A stretch of 9,968 nt of DNA from Pseudomonadota bacterium (lineage in GTDB: Bacteria > Pseudomonadota > Alphaproteobacteria > Parvibaculales > Parvibaculaceae): positions 1 through 9,968 of the forward strand of contig JAJXZC010000319.1 of NCBI GenBank assembly GCA_021780275.1. The letters are read 5' to 3'. Shown here one piece after another: positions 1 through 6,681 of the stretch. Position 1 is the first letter of the stretch. The number at the start of each line of letters is the position of its first letter. The notes beneath the pieces were generated by a model, which saw only the letters and a list, made by a program, of their open reading frames with translations, was not told the DNA's origin and searched no databases. The translations under genes and the position numbers were made by a program.

Positions 1-378
1 GTGCTCGAAGGCCATCATGAAATGGCCGAGCGCCATCAGCAGCGCGCCGATGATGATCGTGCGCCGCCGCCCGAGCCAGCGGTCCGCGATGAGCCCGCCG
101 AGAACGGGCGTGAGGTAGACGAGCGCCGTATAGGAGCCATAGATCTGCGAGGCGAAGGGCTGCGCGTCGAGCGGGCCGAAGACGCTCTCGAAGATGCCGC
201 GCAGCGCGTCGAGACCGAGTACGCGGTCGCGGTTTTCCGGCAGCAGCAGATATTTGACCATGTAGAGGGTCAGCAGCGCCCGCATGCCGTAATAGGAGAA
301 GCGCTCCCACATCTCTGTGCCGAAGAGGAAGGTGAGCCCCCTCGGATGGCCGAAAAGTTCCGGGTTGCGCGGGCTCAT
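1..378 (-). CDS. POT/PTR-family proton-coupled peptide transporter, N-terminal part (runs off the window)
   Basis: The first 126 codons are present, starting from an ATG at 378 on the minus strand; the rest lies beyond position 1. POT proteins are inner-membrane major-facilitator transporters that import di- and tripeptides with protons. Direct evidence is the family signature on the first helix, E22-x-x-E25-R26 followed by FSYYG (residues 22-31), which in this family couples proton and peptide binding. A second hydrophobic segment follows (about residues 75-95), then the loop motif [13 protein letters not shown]. The stretch of about 35 residues between these helices is hydrophilic at its start, as in proteobacterial members. 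The start codon overlaps the stop of the upstream DUF1289 gene in an ATGA (375-378), and no clear ribosome binding site of its own is seen, so translation is probably coupled. Family assignment is firm; the substrate cannot be read from this fragment. Confidence 0.88.
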   Translation of the reverse strand, partial: MSPRNPELFGHPRGLTFLFGTEMWERFSYYGMRALLTLYMVKYLLLPENRDRVLGLDALRGIFESVFGPLDAQPFASQIYGSYTALVYLTPVLGGLIADRWLGRRRTIIIGALLMALGHFMMAFEH

Positions 379-614
379 CGTGCGAGCACCGCCGCGATGC
401 GGGCGCGGGCCTCGGCGGGAGCGGCGGCGCGAGGGCCGAGCGCGTCGAGGCGGGCGGCCAGGGTTTCCATGACGGCGCGGCGCTCGCTTTCGGCAAGGCG
501 CGACCAGCGGCCGATTTCATCGAGCGTGCGGGCGCATCCGGTGCAGAGGCCGGTTGCGGCGTCCATCGCGCAGACATTGATGCAGGGGGAGGAGACAGGC
601 GGCAGGGCGTTCAC
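375..614 (-). CDS. DUF1289 small cysteine-rich protein
   Basis: This is a 79-residue protein with four cysteines spaced C11-x3-C15-x8-C24-x2-C27, followed by [10 protein letters not shown]. That is the DUF1289 pattern (SPC-x3-C ... C-x-GC-x-RT-x-x-EI-x-x-W). The cysteines suggest a metal site, but the molecular function of the family is not established. I chose the GTG at 614, which puts the conserved SPC motif about ten residues from the N-terminus as in relatives and has a weak GGAA five bases upstream. The frame is open up to a TTG at 680, giving a 101-residue alternative that would almost abut the divergent cobT-like start. The stop overlaps the start of the peptide transporter gene (ATGA), so the two are probably one transcript. 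From memory, DUF1289 genes are often found beside cobalamin genes in alphaproteobacteria, and the same arrangement appears here. Confidence 0.85.
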   Translation of the reverse strand: MNALPPVSSPCINVCAMDAATGLCTGCARTLDEIGRWSRLAESERRAVMETLAARLDALGPRAAAPAEARARIAAVLAR

Positions 615-685
615 GTCATTTCCGGGTTCTATCGCGGTCCGGAGCAGGGTATAGGAAGGCACCTCCCAATTCCGAGACAAATATA

Positions 686-1669
686 ATGACCCGTCCGCCC
701 TCCGGCCTGCCTTTCGACGATATTCGCGACCTGATCGCGGGGCTCCCTGCGGGGGATGACGTGGCGACAGTCACGGCAGCCGCGCATGCGGGCGAACTGG
801 TCGATGCGGGCGGCCTCGGCCGTCTCGATGAAATCGCGGTCTGGCTCGCCCGCTGGCAGGCCAATGCGAAGCCCGCCGTCGAACGGCCGCTGGTCGCGAT
901 CTTCGCCGCCAATCATCAGGTGGCGTCGCGCGTTTCCGATCTGCCGCAGGCACGGACCCGCCAGATGGTCGAGCTTTTCGCGGCGGGCGGTGCGGCGGTG
1001 AACCAGTTCGCGCTGGCGGCCAATGCGGGGCTGAAGGTCTTCGACCTCGCTCTCGACATGCCGGTGCCGGACATCACGGGCGCCGATGCGCTTTCCGAGC
1101 AGGCCTGCGCCGCGACCATGGCCTTCGGCATGGAAGCGATTGCGGGCGGCGCCGATCTTCTCTGCGTGGGCGCGGCTGGCGTCGGCAATGGTGCGGCGGC
1201 CACGGCTCTCGCGGCGGCGCTTTTCGGCGGCGAGGCTTCCGACTGGACTTCCGATCCGCGCGAACAGGCCGTGGTGGAAGAGGCGCTCGCCTTCCACGGG
1301 AATGCGCTACGCGATCCGCTGGAGGCGCTTCGACGCCTCGGCGGGCGCGAGCTTGCCGCCATTGCGGGCGCGATCCTCGCCGCCCGCTACCAGCGCATTC
1401 CGGTGCTGCTCGACGGCTTCGTCGCCTGCGCGGCGGCGGCTGTTCTCTACAAGCAGGACCAGGGCTCGCTCGACCACTGCCTTGCCGCGCATCGTTCCGG
1501 CTCGGTGGCGCATGACATATTGCTCGAAGCGCTGGGCAAGGAGCCGCTGCTCGATCTCGGTATCGCCCTCGAGGACGGCACGGGCGCGGCTTTGGCGATC
1601 AGCCTCGTCAAATCGGCCGCTGCCGCCCATGTAGGCATGGCGACCCGCGAGCAGGCGGGGCTCGCCTGA
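686..1669 (+). CDS. cobT: CobT-like nicotinate-nucleotide:dimethylbenzimidazole phosphoribosyltransferase with divergent active site
   Basis: CobT transfers phosphoribose from nicotinate mononucleotide to 5,6-dimethylbenzimidazole, making the lower-ligand nucleotide of cobalamin in the cytoplasm. The 327-residue product keeps the family framework: FDDIRDLI (10-17), GLGRLDEIA (43-51), AIFAANHQV (71-79), GGAAVNQ (101-107), the glycine-rich VGAAGVGNG (161-169), DPLEALRRLGG (210-220), PVLLDGF (239-245), AAHRSGSVAH (267-276) and DGTGAALAI (297-305). Two positions stand out. The usual GE(M/L)GIGNTT motif reads GAAGVGNGA, so the conserved glutamate (E174 in Salmonella) aligns with A163. The usual LGEGTGA reads LEDGTGA, so the catalytic-base glutamate (E317) aligns with D297. 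The AADHGV motif also reads AANHQV. The ATG at 686 is preferred because the N-terminal family similarity starts about nine residues later; it has no good ribosome binding site. The fold assignment is strong, but ordinary CobT activity is uncertain. Confidence 0.85.
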   Translation: MTRPPSGLPFDDIRDLIAGLPAGDDVATVTAAAHAGELVDAGGLGRLDEIAVWLARWQANAKPAVERPLVAIFAANHQVASRVSDLPQARTRQMVELFAAGGAAVNQFALAANAGLKVFDLALDMPVPDITGADALSEQACAATMAFGMEAIAGGADLLCVGAAGVGNGAAATALAAALFGGEASDWTSDPREQAVVEEALAFHGNALRDPLEALRRLGGRELAAIAGAILAARYQRIPVLLDGFVACAAAAVLYKQDQGSLDHCLAAHRSGSVAHDILLEALGKEPLLDLGIALEDGTGAALAISLVKSAAAAHVGMATREQAGLA

Positions 1670-1887
1670 ATTCGATTCGGTCCATGCTGGCCCGCTGCCG
1701 CAGGGGCGGGCGGGGCGTTTGCGCACAGGACCCCGGTTTCCCGCGCACAGCCACCGGCCTTGCAACGAGCCCGGGGGCCGGTAATATCACCGCCAAAATA
1801 AGTGGCCGGGCGTCCTGATCGCGCCGGCCCTTTCGCACGTAAAAGCCGGCTGTTATGCGGAATCAATGGTTTCGCTTGCCGCCGAGC
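1670..1887. other. Intergenic region between cobT-like gene and dehydrogenase pair
   Basis: No gene is seen here. Two GC-rich inverted repeats are present. One pairs 1690-1695 with 1706-1711 and is followed by only three T residues, a weak terminator candidate for the cobT-like gene. The other pairs 1804-1809 with 1824-1829 and is followed by CTTT. A promoter candidate (1760-1787) lies between them. An in-frame ATG at 1866 would lengthen the next protein by 12 residues but lacks a ribosome binding site. Confidence 0.4.
1760..1787 (+). promoter_or_regulatory. Candidate promoter for the dehydrogenase pair
   Basis: TTGCAA (1760-1765) and TAATAT (1782-1787) are separated by 16 bases. Each matches the housekeeping -35 and -10 consensus at four of six positions. 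A transcript starting near 1794 would carry a leader of about 108 bases that includes the hairpin at 1804-1829. The call rests only on these matches. Confidence 0.28.
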
Positions 1888-1894
1888 AGGAGGA
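1888..1894 (+). promoter_or_regulatory. Strong ribosome binding site setting the start at 1902
   Basis: AGGAGGA lies seven bases before the ATG at 1902. It decides between that start and the upstream in-frame ATG at 1866. The chosen start also gives the N-terminus MDMSFSPQDLAF, which matches the MDxSFxxxxxAF beginnings of the other two dehydrogenases in the window. Confidence 0.8.
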
Positions 1895-1901
1895 CATTTC
1901 G

Positions 1902-3092
1902 ATGGATATGAGTTTCTCGCCGCAGGACCTCGCGTTTCGCGATGAAGTCCGCACCTTTATCGCCGAGAACTATCCGAAAGACCTGAAGTCGCGCCGGACG
2001 CGCGGCGAGATGACCAAGGAGGAAATCCTCACCTGGCATCGCATCCTCTACAAGAAGGGCTGGGTCGTTCCGCATTGGCCGGTGGAATACGGCGGCACGG
2101 GCTGGACGATCACGCAGCGCTACATCTGGAACGAAGAGAATGCGCGCGCCGAGACGCAGGCGCTTCTCCCCTTCGGCCTCTCCATGGTGGGCCCGGTCAT
2201 CTACACCTTCGGCAATGAAGAGCAGAAGAAGCGCTTCCTGCCGGGCATTCTTTCCGCCGACGTCTGGTGGTGCCAGGGCTATTCCGAGCCGGGCGCCGGT
2301 TCGGACCTTGCCGGCCTCAAGACCCGCGCCGTGCGCGAGGGCGACCATTATGTCGTCAACGGTCACAAGATCTGGACGACGCTCGCCCAGTATGCCGACT
2401 GGATGTTCTGCCTTGTCCGCACGGACGCGAACGCCAAGGCGCAGGAGGGCATCTCCTTCCTTCTCATCGACATGAAGACGCCCGGCATCACCGTTCGCCC
2501 CATCATCACGATGGACGGCGCGCATGAGGTCAACGAAGTCTTCCTCGAAGACGTGAAGGTTCCGGCCGAGAACCTCATCGGCGAGGAAAACAAGGGCTGG
2601 ACCTATGCGAAGTTCCTGCTCGGCAACGAGCGTTCGGGCATCGCGGGCGTTTCGCGCTCCAAGAAGGCGATCGAGCGTCTGAAGTCCATCGCGACCGCCG
2701 AGCTCGTCGACGGCTCGCCGCTTCTCAAGACCGACGAGTTCTCGCGCAAGGTCGCCGAACTCGAAATCGATCTCACCGCGCTCGAAGTGACGGAATTGCG
2801 CACGCTGGCCGCCGAGAGCAAGGGCGCTGGCCCCGGGCCGGAAGCCTCGATCCTCAAGATCAGGGGCACCGAGATCCAGCAGCGCATCACGGAACTCACG
2901 CTGGAAGCCGTCGGCAATTACGGCCAGGTCAACGTGCCGACGGGCGAGCTCACCGGCAACGAGTTCGTCGCCGGGCCGGATTACTCGAACGGCGCCGCGC
3001 AGAACTATTTCAACATGCGTAAGACTTCGATCTATGGCGGATCGAACGAAATTCAGCACAACATCATCGCAAAAATGGTGCTCGGCCTTTAA
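1902..3092 (+). CDS. Acyl-CoA dehydrogenase, large-subunit type (pimeloyl-CoA dehydrogenase PimC-like)
   Basis: This 396-residue flavoenzyme subunit is predicted to oxidise an acyl-CoA to the 2,3-enoyl-CoA, passing electrons to electron-transferring flavoprotein. Visible landmarks are the N-terminal helical domain, the beta-domain substrate/FAD motif WWCQGYSEPGAGSDLAGLKT (122-141), KIWTT (156-160), GHEV-like AHEVNEVF (207-214), NKGWTYAKFLLGNERSG (230-246) and the C-terminal IYGGSNEIQ (377-385). In medium-chain enzymes the catalytic glutamate sits in YEG near the C-terminus; here it is YGG (G379). E243 in the GNER segment is the likely base, as in isovaleryl-CoA dehydrogenase and the ChsE4 subunit. 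The RxxFG flavin motif is absent, as expected for a subunit that shares FAD with a partner. The next gene, 51 bases on, supplies that partner. PimC of Rhodopseudomonas is the closest family I recognise; the substrate is not proven, so no symbol is given. Confidence 0.9.
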   Translation: MDMSFSPQDLAFRDEVRTFIAENYPKDLKSRRTRGEMTKEEILTWHRILYKKGWVVPHWPVEYGGTGWTITQRYIWNEENARAETQALLPFGLSMVGPVIYTFGNEEQKKRFLPGILSADVWWCQGYSEPGAGSDLAGLKTRAVREGDHYVVNGHKIWTTLAQYADWMFCLVRTDANAKAQEGISFLLIDMKTPGITVRPIITMDGAHEVNEVFLEDVKVPAENLIGEENKGWTYAKFLLGNERSGIAGVSRSKKAIERLKSIATAELVDGSPLLKTDEFSRKVAELEIDLTALEVTELRTLAAESKGAGPGPEASILKIRGTEIQQRITELTLEAVGNYGQVNVPTGELTGNEFVAGPDYSNGAAQNYFNMRKTSIYGGSNEIQHNIIAKMVLGL

Positions 3093-3143
3093 ACGGGTCG
3101 CAAGCGCCGCATAGAAACCAGACTTAACGGGAAGGGCAAGGAC

Positions 3144-4274
3144 ATGGATTTTTCGTTCACTGAGGAGCAGACCCTGCTCCGCAATACGGTGCAGAGCCTG
3201 TTGGCAGACAAGTACGACTTCGATACGCGTCGCAAGATCGCGAAATCGCCCGAGGGCTGGAGCCAGGCGATGTGGCAGCAGTTCGCCGAACTGGGCCTGC
3301 TTGCCGCGCCCTTCGCTGAAGAGCTGGGCGGCCTCGGCGGCGGCAGCATCGAAACGATGATCCTGATGGAAGAGTTCGGCCGTCATCTCGTGGTCGAGCC
3401 CTTCGTCGAGACGGTCGTGGTCGCTGGCGGCTTCCTCCGCGAGGGCGGCTCCAAGGAGCAGCAGGAAGCCCACATCCCCGGCATCATCGGTGGCGAGACC
3501 GTTTGGGCCTTCGCCTATGCCGAGCCGCAGGGTCGCTACAACCTCGCCGACCTCGTCACCACGGCGAAGAAGGACGGCGCGGGCTACACGATCAACGGTT
3601 ACAAGGCCGTGGTTCTCGGCGCTCCCTGGGCGCAGAAGCTCATCGTCACCGCGCGCACCTCGGGTGGCCAGCGCGACCGTGACGGCGTTTCGGTCTTCAT
3701 CGTCGACAAGAACGCCGCCGGCGTCTCGACCCGCGACTACCCGACGGTCGATGGCCGTCGCGCCTCGGAGATCACCTTCGAGAACGTCAAGGTCGGCGCC
3801 GACGCGCTGATCGGCGCGGAAGGCAAGGGCCTGCCGCTCGTCGAGAAGATCACCGATCAGGCGATCGCCGCTCTCTCCGCCGAAGCTGTCGGCTGCATGG
3901 GCGAGCTCAACAAGGCGACCGTCGAATACTGCAAGACGCGCAAGCAGTTCGGCGTGCCGATCGGCAAGTTCCAGGTTCTCCAGCACCGCATGGTCGACAT
4001 GTTCATGGCCTATGAACAGTCGGTTTCCATGACTTACATGGTCAACCTGAAGCTCGATGAGAACGAAGCCGAGCGCACCAAGGCCGCCGCTGGCGCCAAG
4101 GTCCAGATCGGCAAGGCCGGTCGCTTCGTCGGCCAGCAGGCCGTGCAGCTGCATGGCGGCATGGGCATGACCGACGAACTGAATGTCGGCCACTACTTCA
4201 AGCGCCTCACCATGATCGACACGCAGTTCGGCAATGTCGACCACCAGCTGAAGCGTTACTCGACCGCCGCCTGA
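3144..4274 (+). CDS. Acyl-CoA dehydrogenase, small-subunit type (pimeloyl-CoA dehydrogenase PimD-like)
   Basis: This 376-residue acyl-CoA dehydrogenase-fold protein is the probable partner of the preceding gene. It begins MDFSFTEEQTLLRNTV, a typical N-terminus for the family. It carries the flavin-contact motif RKQFG (266-270) and QLHGGMGMTDE (335-345), followed by YFKRLTMID (351-359). It lacks a catalytic glutamate in the C-terminal position, and in the helix-G region it reads DQAIAALSAEAVG rather than an LER-type motif. In the alpha2beta2 enzymes of this type, one subunit gives the catalytic base and the other gives most of the flavin-binding residues, which matches this division of motifs. 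The ATG at 3144 has GAAGGG (3131-3136) seven bases upstream. The 51-base gap to the previous gene holds no terminator, so the two are most likely one transcript, ended by the hairpin 24 bases after the stop. The exact substrate is unknown; dicarboxyl-, cyclic- or branched-acyl-CoA are candidates. Confidence 0.9.
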   Translation: MDFSFTEEQTLLRNTVQSLLADKYDFDTRRKIAKSPEGWSQAMWQQFAELGLLAAPFAEELGGLGGGSIETMILMEEFGRHLVVEPFVETVVVAGGFLREGGSKEQQEAHIPGIIGGETVWAFAYAEPQGRYNLADLVTTAKKDGAGYTINGYKAVVLGAPWAQKLIVTARTSGGQRDRDGVSVFIVDKNAAGVSTRDYPTVDGRRASEITFENVKVGADALIGAEGKGLPLVEKITDQAIAALSAEAVGCMGELNKATVEYCKTRKQFGVPIGKFQVLQHRMVDMFMAYEQSVSMTYMVNLKLDENEAERTKAAAGAKVQIGKAGRFVGQQAVQLHGGMGMTDELNVGHYFKRLTMIDTQFGNVDHQLKRYSTAA

Positions 4275-4297
4275 GGCTTTCGAGTCTGACTCAAGGG

Positions 4298-4332
4298 AAA
4301 GGCCGTAACTCACGTTACGGCCTTTTCTTTTT
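4298..4332 (+). terminator. Intrinsic terminator after the dehydrogenase pair
   Basis: A perfect 12-bp stem (4298-4309 with 4314-4325) with a TCAC loop is followed by a T-rich run through 4332, broken by one C. It lies 24 bases after the stop of the small-subunit gene. This separates the pair from the downstream TetR gene. Confidence 0.93.
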
Positions 4333-4429
4333 GCCCCGAATCTGAGGATCGACTCGAAGTCTGTGTTCTGAAAGTTGCGGCCTGTCTTTCACGGCGGCAG
4401 CCCGCAGCGGTGCGGGCGCTAGCGGCATC

Positions 4430-4462
4430 CATTGGTGTATGTATGTTCTAGTGCTAGCAATG
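4430..4462. promoter_or_regulatory. Candidate operator/promoter region of the TetR gene
   Basis: CTAG-TG-CTAG (4448-4457) is a small palindrome nested between CATTG (4430-4434) and its complement CAATG (4458-4462). Another GCTAGC lies at 4418-4423, repeating the GCTAGC at 4453-4458 at a 35-base distance. CTAG is usually a scarce tetranucleotide in bacterial DNA, so three copies in about 40 bases is notable. TetR proteins commonly bind palindromes just upstream of their own gene, so this is a plausible autoregulatory site. A TTGGTG (4432-4437) could be part of a promoter, but no convincing -10 box was found. Confidence 0.35.
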
Positions 4463-4487
4463 AAATCCGGAGGTCGCGGCAGATTCG

Positions 4488-5117
4488 ATGAAGCATGACG
4501 AGCACTCGCCCCAGCGCCAGGCGGCCCGCAGCGAAGCCATGCGGGCGAGGCTGATAGTGGCTGCCAGGCAATCTCTTTTGGACAGGGGCTACGCGCGGAC
4601 CACCGCGGTTGAAGTCTGCGCCCGCGCGGGTGTCACGCGGGGCGCGCTCTTCCATCATTTCCCCAGTCTCTCGAGTCTGTTTGCGGTCATGCTCGACGAG
4701 ATCTACGCGACCATGTCGGCGCAAGCTGCGGAGGCGCGCGAACGCAATCCCCAGGATGCCATGAGCGCCTTCATCGACGCACTCTGGGCGAGCTTCGGGC
4801 ATGCCGATTTCAAGATCGTTATCGAAGTGTGGTTGGCGGCGCGCAACGATCCGGATCTTCGCGAGGAGTTGGCGCCCGTTATTCAACGCTTCAGTCGGCT
4901 CGCATCGCCGGAATTGAACGATCGTCTGGCGGAGACTGTCGGGGGAAGCGCGGAGAATATCGCCTTCTATCGTCTCATCGTCGAAGCCATGATCGGCATG
5001 GCGCTTGGACGGGCGGTGACCACCGAGGGAAACGCCATGGGGTACGAGGAAGCGGTCATAGCCTTGCTGAAAAAACTCGCCCAAGGCTTCAAGGAGGCAC
5101 CGCGCACCTGCCATTGA
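4488..5117 (+). CDS. TetR/AcrR-family transcriptional regulator
   Basis: This 209-residue protein has a typical TetR N-terminal DNA-binding domain at about residues 19-65. The recognition region reads TTAVEVCARAGVTRGALFHHFPSLSSLF, the standard T-x-x-x-V-x-x-x-A-G-V-[ST]-x-G-x-[LF]-x-x-[HY]-F helix-turn-helix with the downstream phenylalanine. The remaining helical part (about 66-205) would form the ligand-binding and dimer domain and has no recognisable signature. ATG 4488 is the only reasonable start in frame; a GGAGG (4469-4473) lies 14 bases upstream, longer than ideal. Relatives often repress fatty-acid or aromatic degradation genes and are released by an acyl-CoA or xenobiotic. By position it may control the flanking dehydrogenase and hydratase genes, but this is inference. 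It is transcribed convergently with the kinase gene; the 40 bases between their stops hold no clear terminator. Confidence 0.92.
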   Translation: MKHDEHSPQRQAARSEAMRARLIVAARQSLLDRGYARTTAVEVCARAGVTRGALFHHFPSLSSLFAVMLDEIYATMSAQAAEARERNPQDAMSAFIDALWASFGHADFKIVIEVWLAARNDPDLREELAPVIQRFSRLASPELNDRLAETVGGSAENIAFYRLIVEAMIGMALGRAVTTEGNAMGYEEAVIALLKKLAQGFKEAPRTCH

Positions 5118-5157
5118 GCGGTGCGTCGCGGAGGGGCGGGATGCCGTGCCGGCCTGA

Positions 5158-6681
5158 TCAGGCGGTGGCGCGGCATTCCGACGGCGTCAGCTGGCGGAGG
5201 CGGGCGAGGGGGAAGACCGCCTCTGCCTGTGTGCCCTGGCCGAGCGTGCTGCGCAGCTCGAAACGGCCGCCATGGGCGCCGAGCAAGCCCTTCACGATGG
5301 AAAGCCCAAGGCCCGAGCCCTTGCCCGGCTGGGCGATGCCTGCCGCGCCTTGCGCGAAGGCTTCCATGACCTTGTCGATCTCGGAACCCGCAATGCCGGG
5401 GCCTTCGTCATGAACGCCGAAGCGGAGATCGCCGGAGGGGTCGAGCCGCGCGATCATCCTGACCGTGGTGTTGGGCGGCGAGAACTTGATCGCATTGGTC
5501 AGCAGGTTGATCCAGGTCTGGCGCATGGCGCGTGCGTCGGCCCGCAGGACCGGCAGGCCGGGGTCGAACTCCTCGATCACGTTGACGCGCTGGGCCTGTG
5601 CGCGGATATCGAGCAGGCGGCGGCAATCCCTGGCCAGATAGACGATATCCACTTCCTCCTCGACGATCTCGAAGCGGCCCGCCTCGATGCGCGAGAGATC
5701 GAGAATATCGTTGATGAGGCCGAGCAGGTGCTGGCCCGACTGGTTGATGTCGTTCGAATATTCCTTGTAGATGGGCTTCGCATGGGCGCCGAAGATCTCC
5801 GTCGCCATGACTTCCGAAAAGCCGATGATGGCGTTGAGCGGCGTCCTGAGCTCATGGCTCATATTCGCAAGGAAGCTCGACTTGGCGCGGTTCGCCTCTT
5901 CGGCGCGCGCGCGCGCGGCATCGGACTCGCGCTTGGCGCGGAAGAGCTGCTCGATGAGCGCATTCTTGTCCGATTGCAGGTTGGCCGCGCGCAACATGGT
6001 GTTGTTGACGATCCTCGCCAGATGGAACAGCAGCGCGAGGAAAAGGCCAAGCGCGATGACAAAAGTAAGATGCGTGCCTTCGCCATAGGTGATGAAACGC
6101 AGGGCGATGGCGCCCGCGACGGGCATCACCGTGCAGCAAAAGACCGGGAAATAGACGATCGTAATAAGCGCCAGCGGCGCCAGCGCCACCGTCATCAGGG
6201 CGAGGAGGAAGGTCTGTTGTTCGGGATGGTTCGTCGGCCATAGGAAGTAGAGGGACGATGCCAACACCACGCTGAAAGCCAGCGTCAACAGCTCGAAGCG
6301 GCGGGACCATCGTTCCGCTTCATCGGGTTCGACATGGCTCTCCAGGAATTCCCGCGCATTGAGGTAGTTCGCCGCCTGCAATGAAAGCATGGCCAGCAGC
6401 CAGGCGCCGATTTTCCACCAGGCTATATTGTTGCCGAGACTGAGGCCGAAGGTGCCCACCATGAGCGGAAAGAAGAGGGGAATGCTGACCTGCGGTTCCG
6501 CCAGCGCGCGAAGCTGGGAAAGGCGAGCCTCGGGGGACATGCGGGCAGGGCGATAATGGCGCGCGCGCGCGAAGGCCGCGATCAGCGCTTCCCAGCGGAA
6601 ACCGATCCCACCCCCGGAAGTGCTATCGCCTGCGTGCCGCCTTTTCCGGCCGACACCTTGCGGCGCGTCTTCCAATGCCAT
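5158..6681 (-). CDS. Membrane-bound sensor histidine kinase (PleC/DivJ-like HisKA family)
   Basis: With the ATG at 6681 the product is 507 residues. The N-terminal half has about six hydrophobic segments (roughly 66-87, 91-109, 132-148, 156-178, 180-199 and 205-225) with only short loops, so the sensor is buried in the membrane rather than periplasmic. A charged helix, probably a coiled coil (about 237-267), leads to the H-box SHELRTPLNAIIGFSEV with phospho-acceptor H276. The following FG...YKEYSNDINQSGQHLLGLINDILDLSRIEAG pattern is typical of the PleC/DivJ/PdhS group of alphaproteobacteria. The ATPase domain shows the N box (N392, N396), DEGPGIA (425-431) and GKGSGLGLS (454-462). No receiver or output domain follows, and no response-regulator gene is in the window, so it is an orphan kinase here. 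The frame is open upstream to 6870, but only 6681 has a good ribosome binding site. Signal and partner are unknown. Confidence 0.9.
   Translation of the reverse strand: MALEDAPQGVGRKRRHAGDSTSGGGIGFRWEALIAAFARARHYRPARMSPEARLSQLRALAEPQVSIPLFFPLMVGTFGLSLGNNIAWWKIGAWLLAMLSLQAANYLNAREFLESHVEPDEAERWSRRFELLTLAFSVVLASSLYFLWPTNHPEQQTFLLALMTVALAPLALITIVYFPVFCCTVMPVAGAIALRFITYGEGTHLTFVIALGLFLALLFHLARIVNNTMLRAANLQSDKNALIEQLFRAKRESDAARARAEEANRAKSSFLANMSHELRTPLNAIIGFSEVMATEIFGAHAKPIYKEYSNDINQSGQHLLGLINDILDLSRIEAGRFEIVEEEVDIVYLARDCRRLLDIRAQAQRVNVIEEFDPGLPVLRADARAMRQTWINLLTNAIKFSPPNTTVRMIARLDPSGDLRFGVHDEGPGIAGSEIDKVMEAFAQGAAGIAQPGKGSGLGLSIVKGLLGAHGGRFELRSTLGQGTQAEAVFPLARLRQLTPSECRATA

Noticed and set aside
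1..654. Plus-strand open frame of 217 codons at the left edge
   Set aside because: The minus strand carries the POT transporter signature and the DUF1289 cysteine motif over the same bases, so this is a shadow.
1863..4313. Minus-strand open frame of 816 codons across both dehydrogenase genes
   Set aside because: It mirrors the codon bias of the two real genes on the opposite strand, has no recognisable family, and runs through a gene boundary and part of the terminator.
4401..4416. Small hairpin (CCCGCA/TGCGGG) before the TetR gene
   Set aside because: Six-bp GC stem with no T run and no clear link to a promoter; common by chance at this GC content.
5152..5163. Perfect 12-bp palindrome GCCTGATCAGGC at the end of the kinase gene
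   Set aside because: It lies across the stop codon between convergent genes, has no T run, and is short enough to arise by chance in GC-rich DNA.
5272..6243. Plus-strand open frame of 323 codons inside the kinase gene
   Set aside because: Antisense shadow of a gene with clear kinase motifs; composition is rich in Arg, Asp and Ala repeats without domain features.
6559..6571. Run of alternating GC inside the kinase gene
   Set aside because: Possible slippage tract, and a similar run occurs near 5908-5920, but both are explained by alanine and arginine codons in GC-rich DNA and there is no frame disruption.
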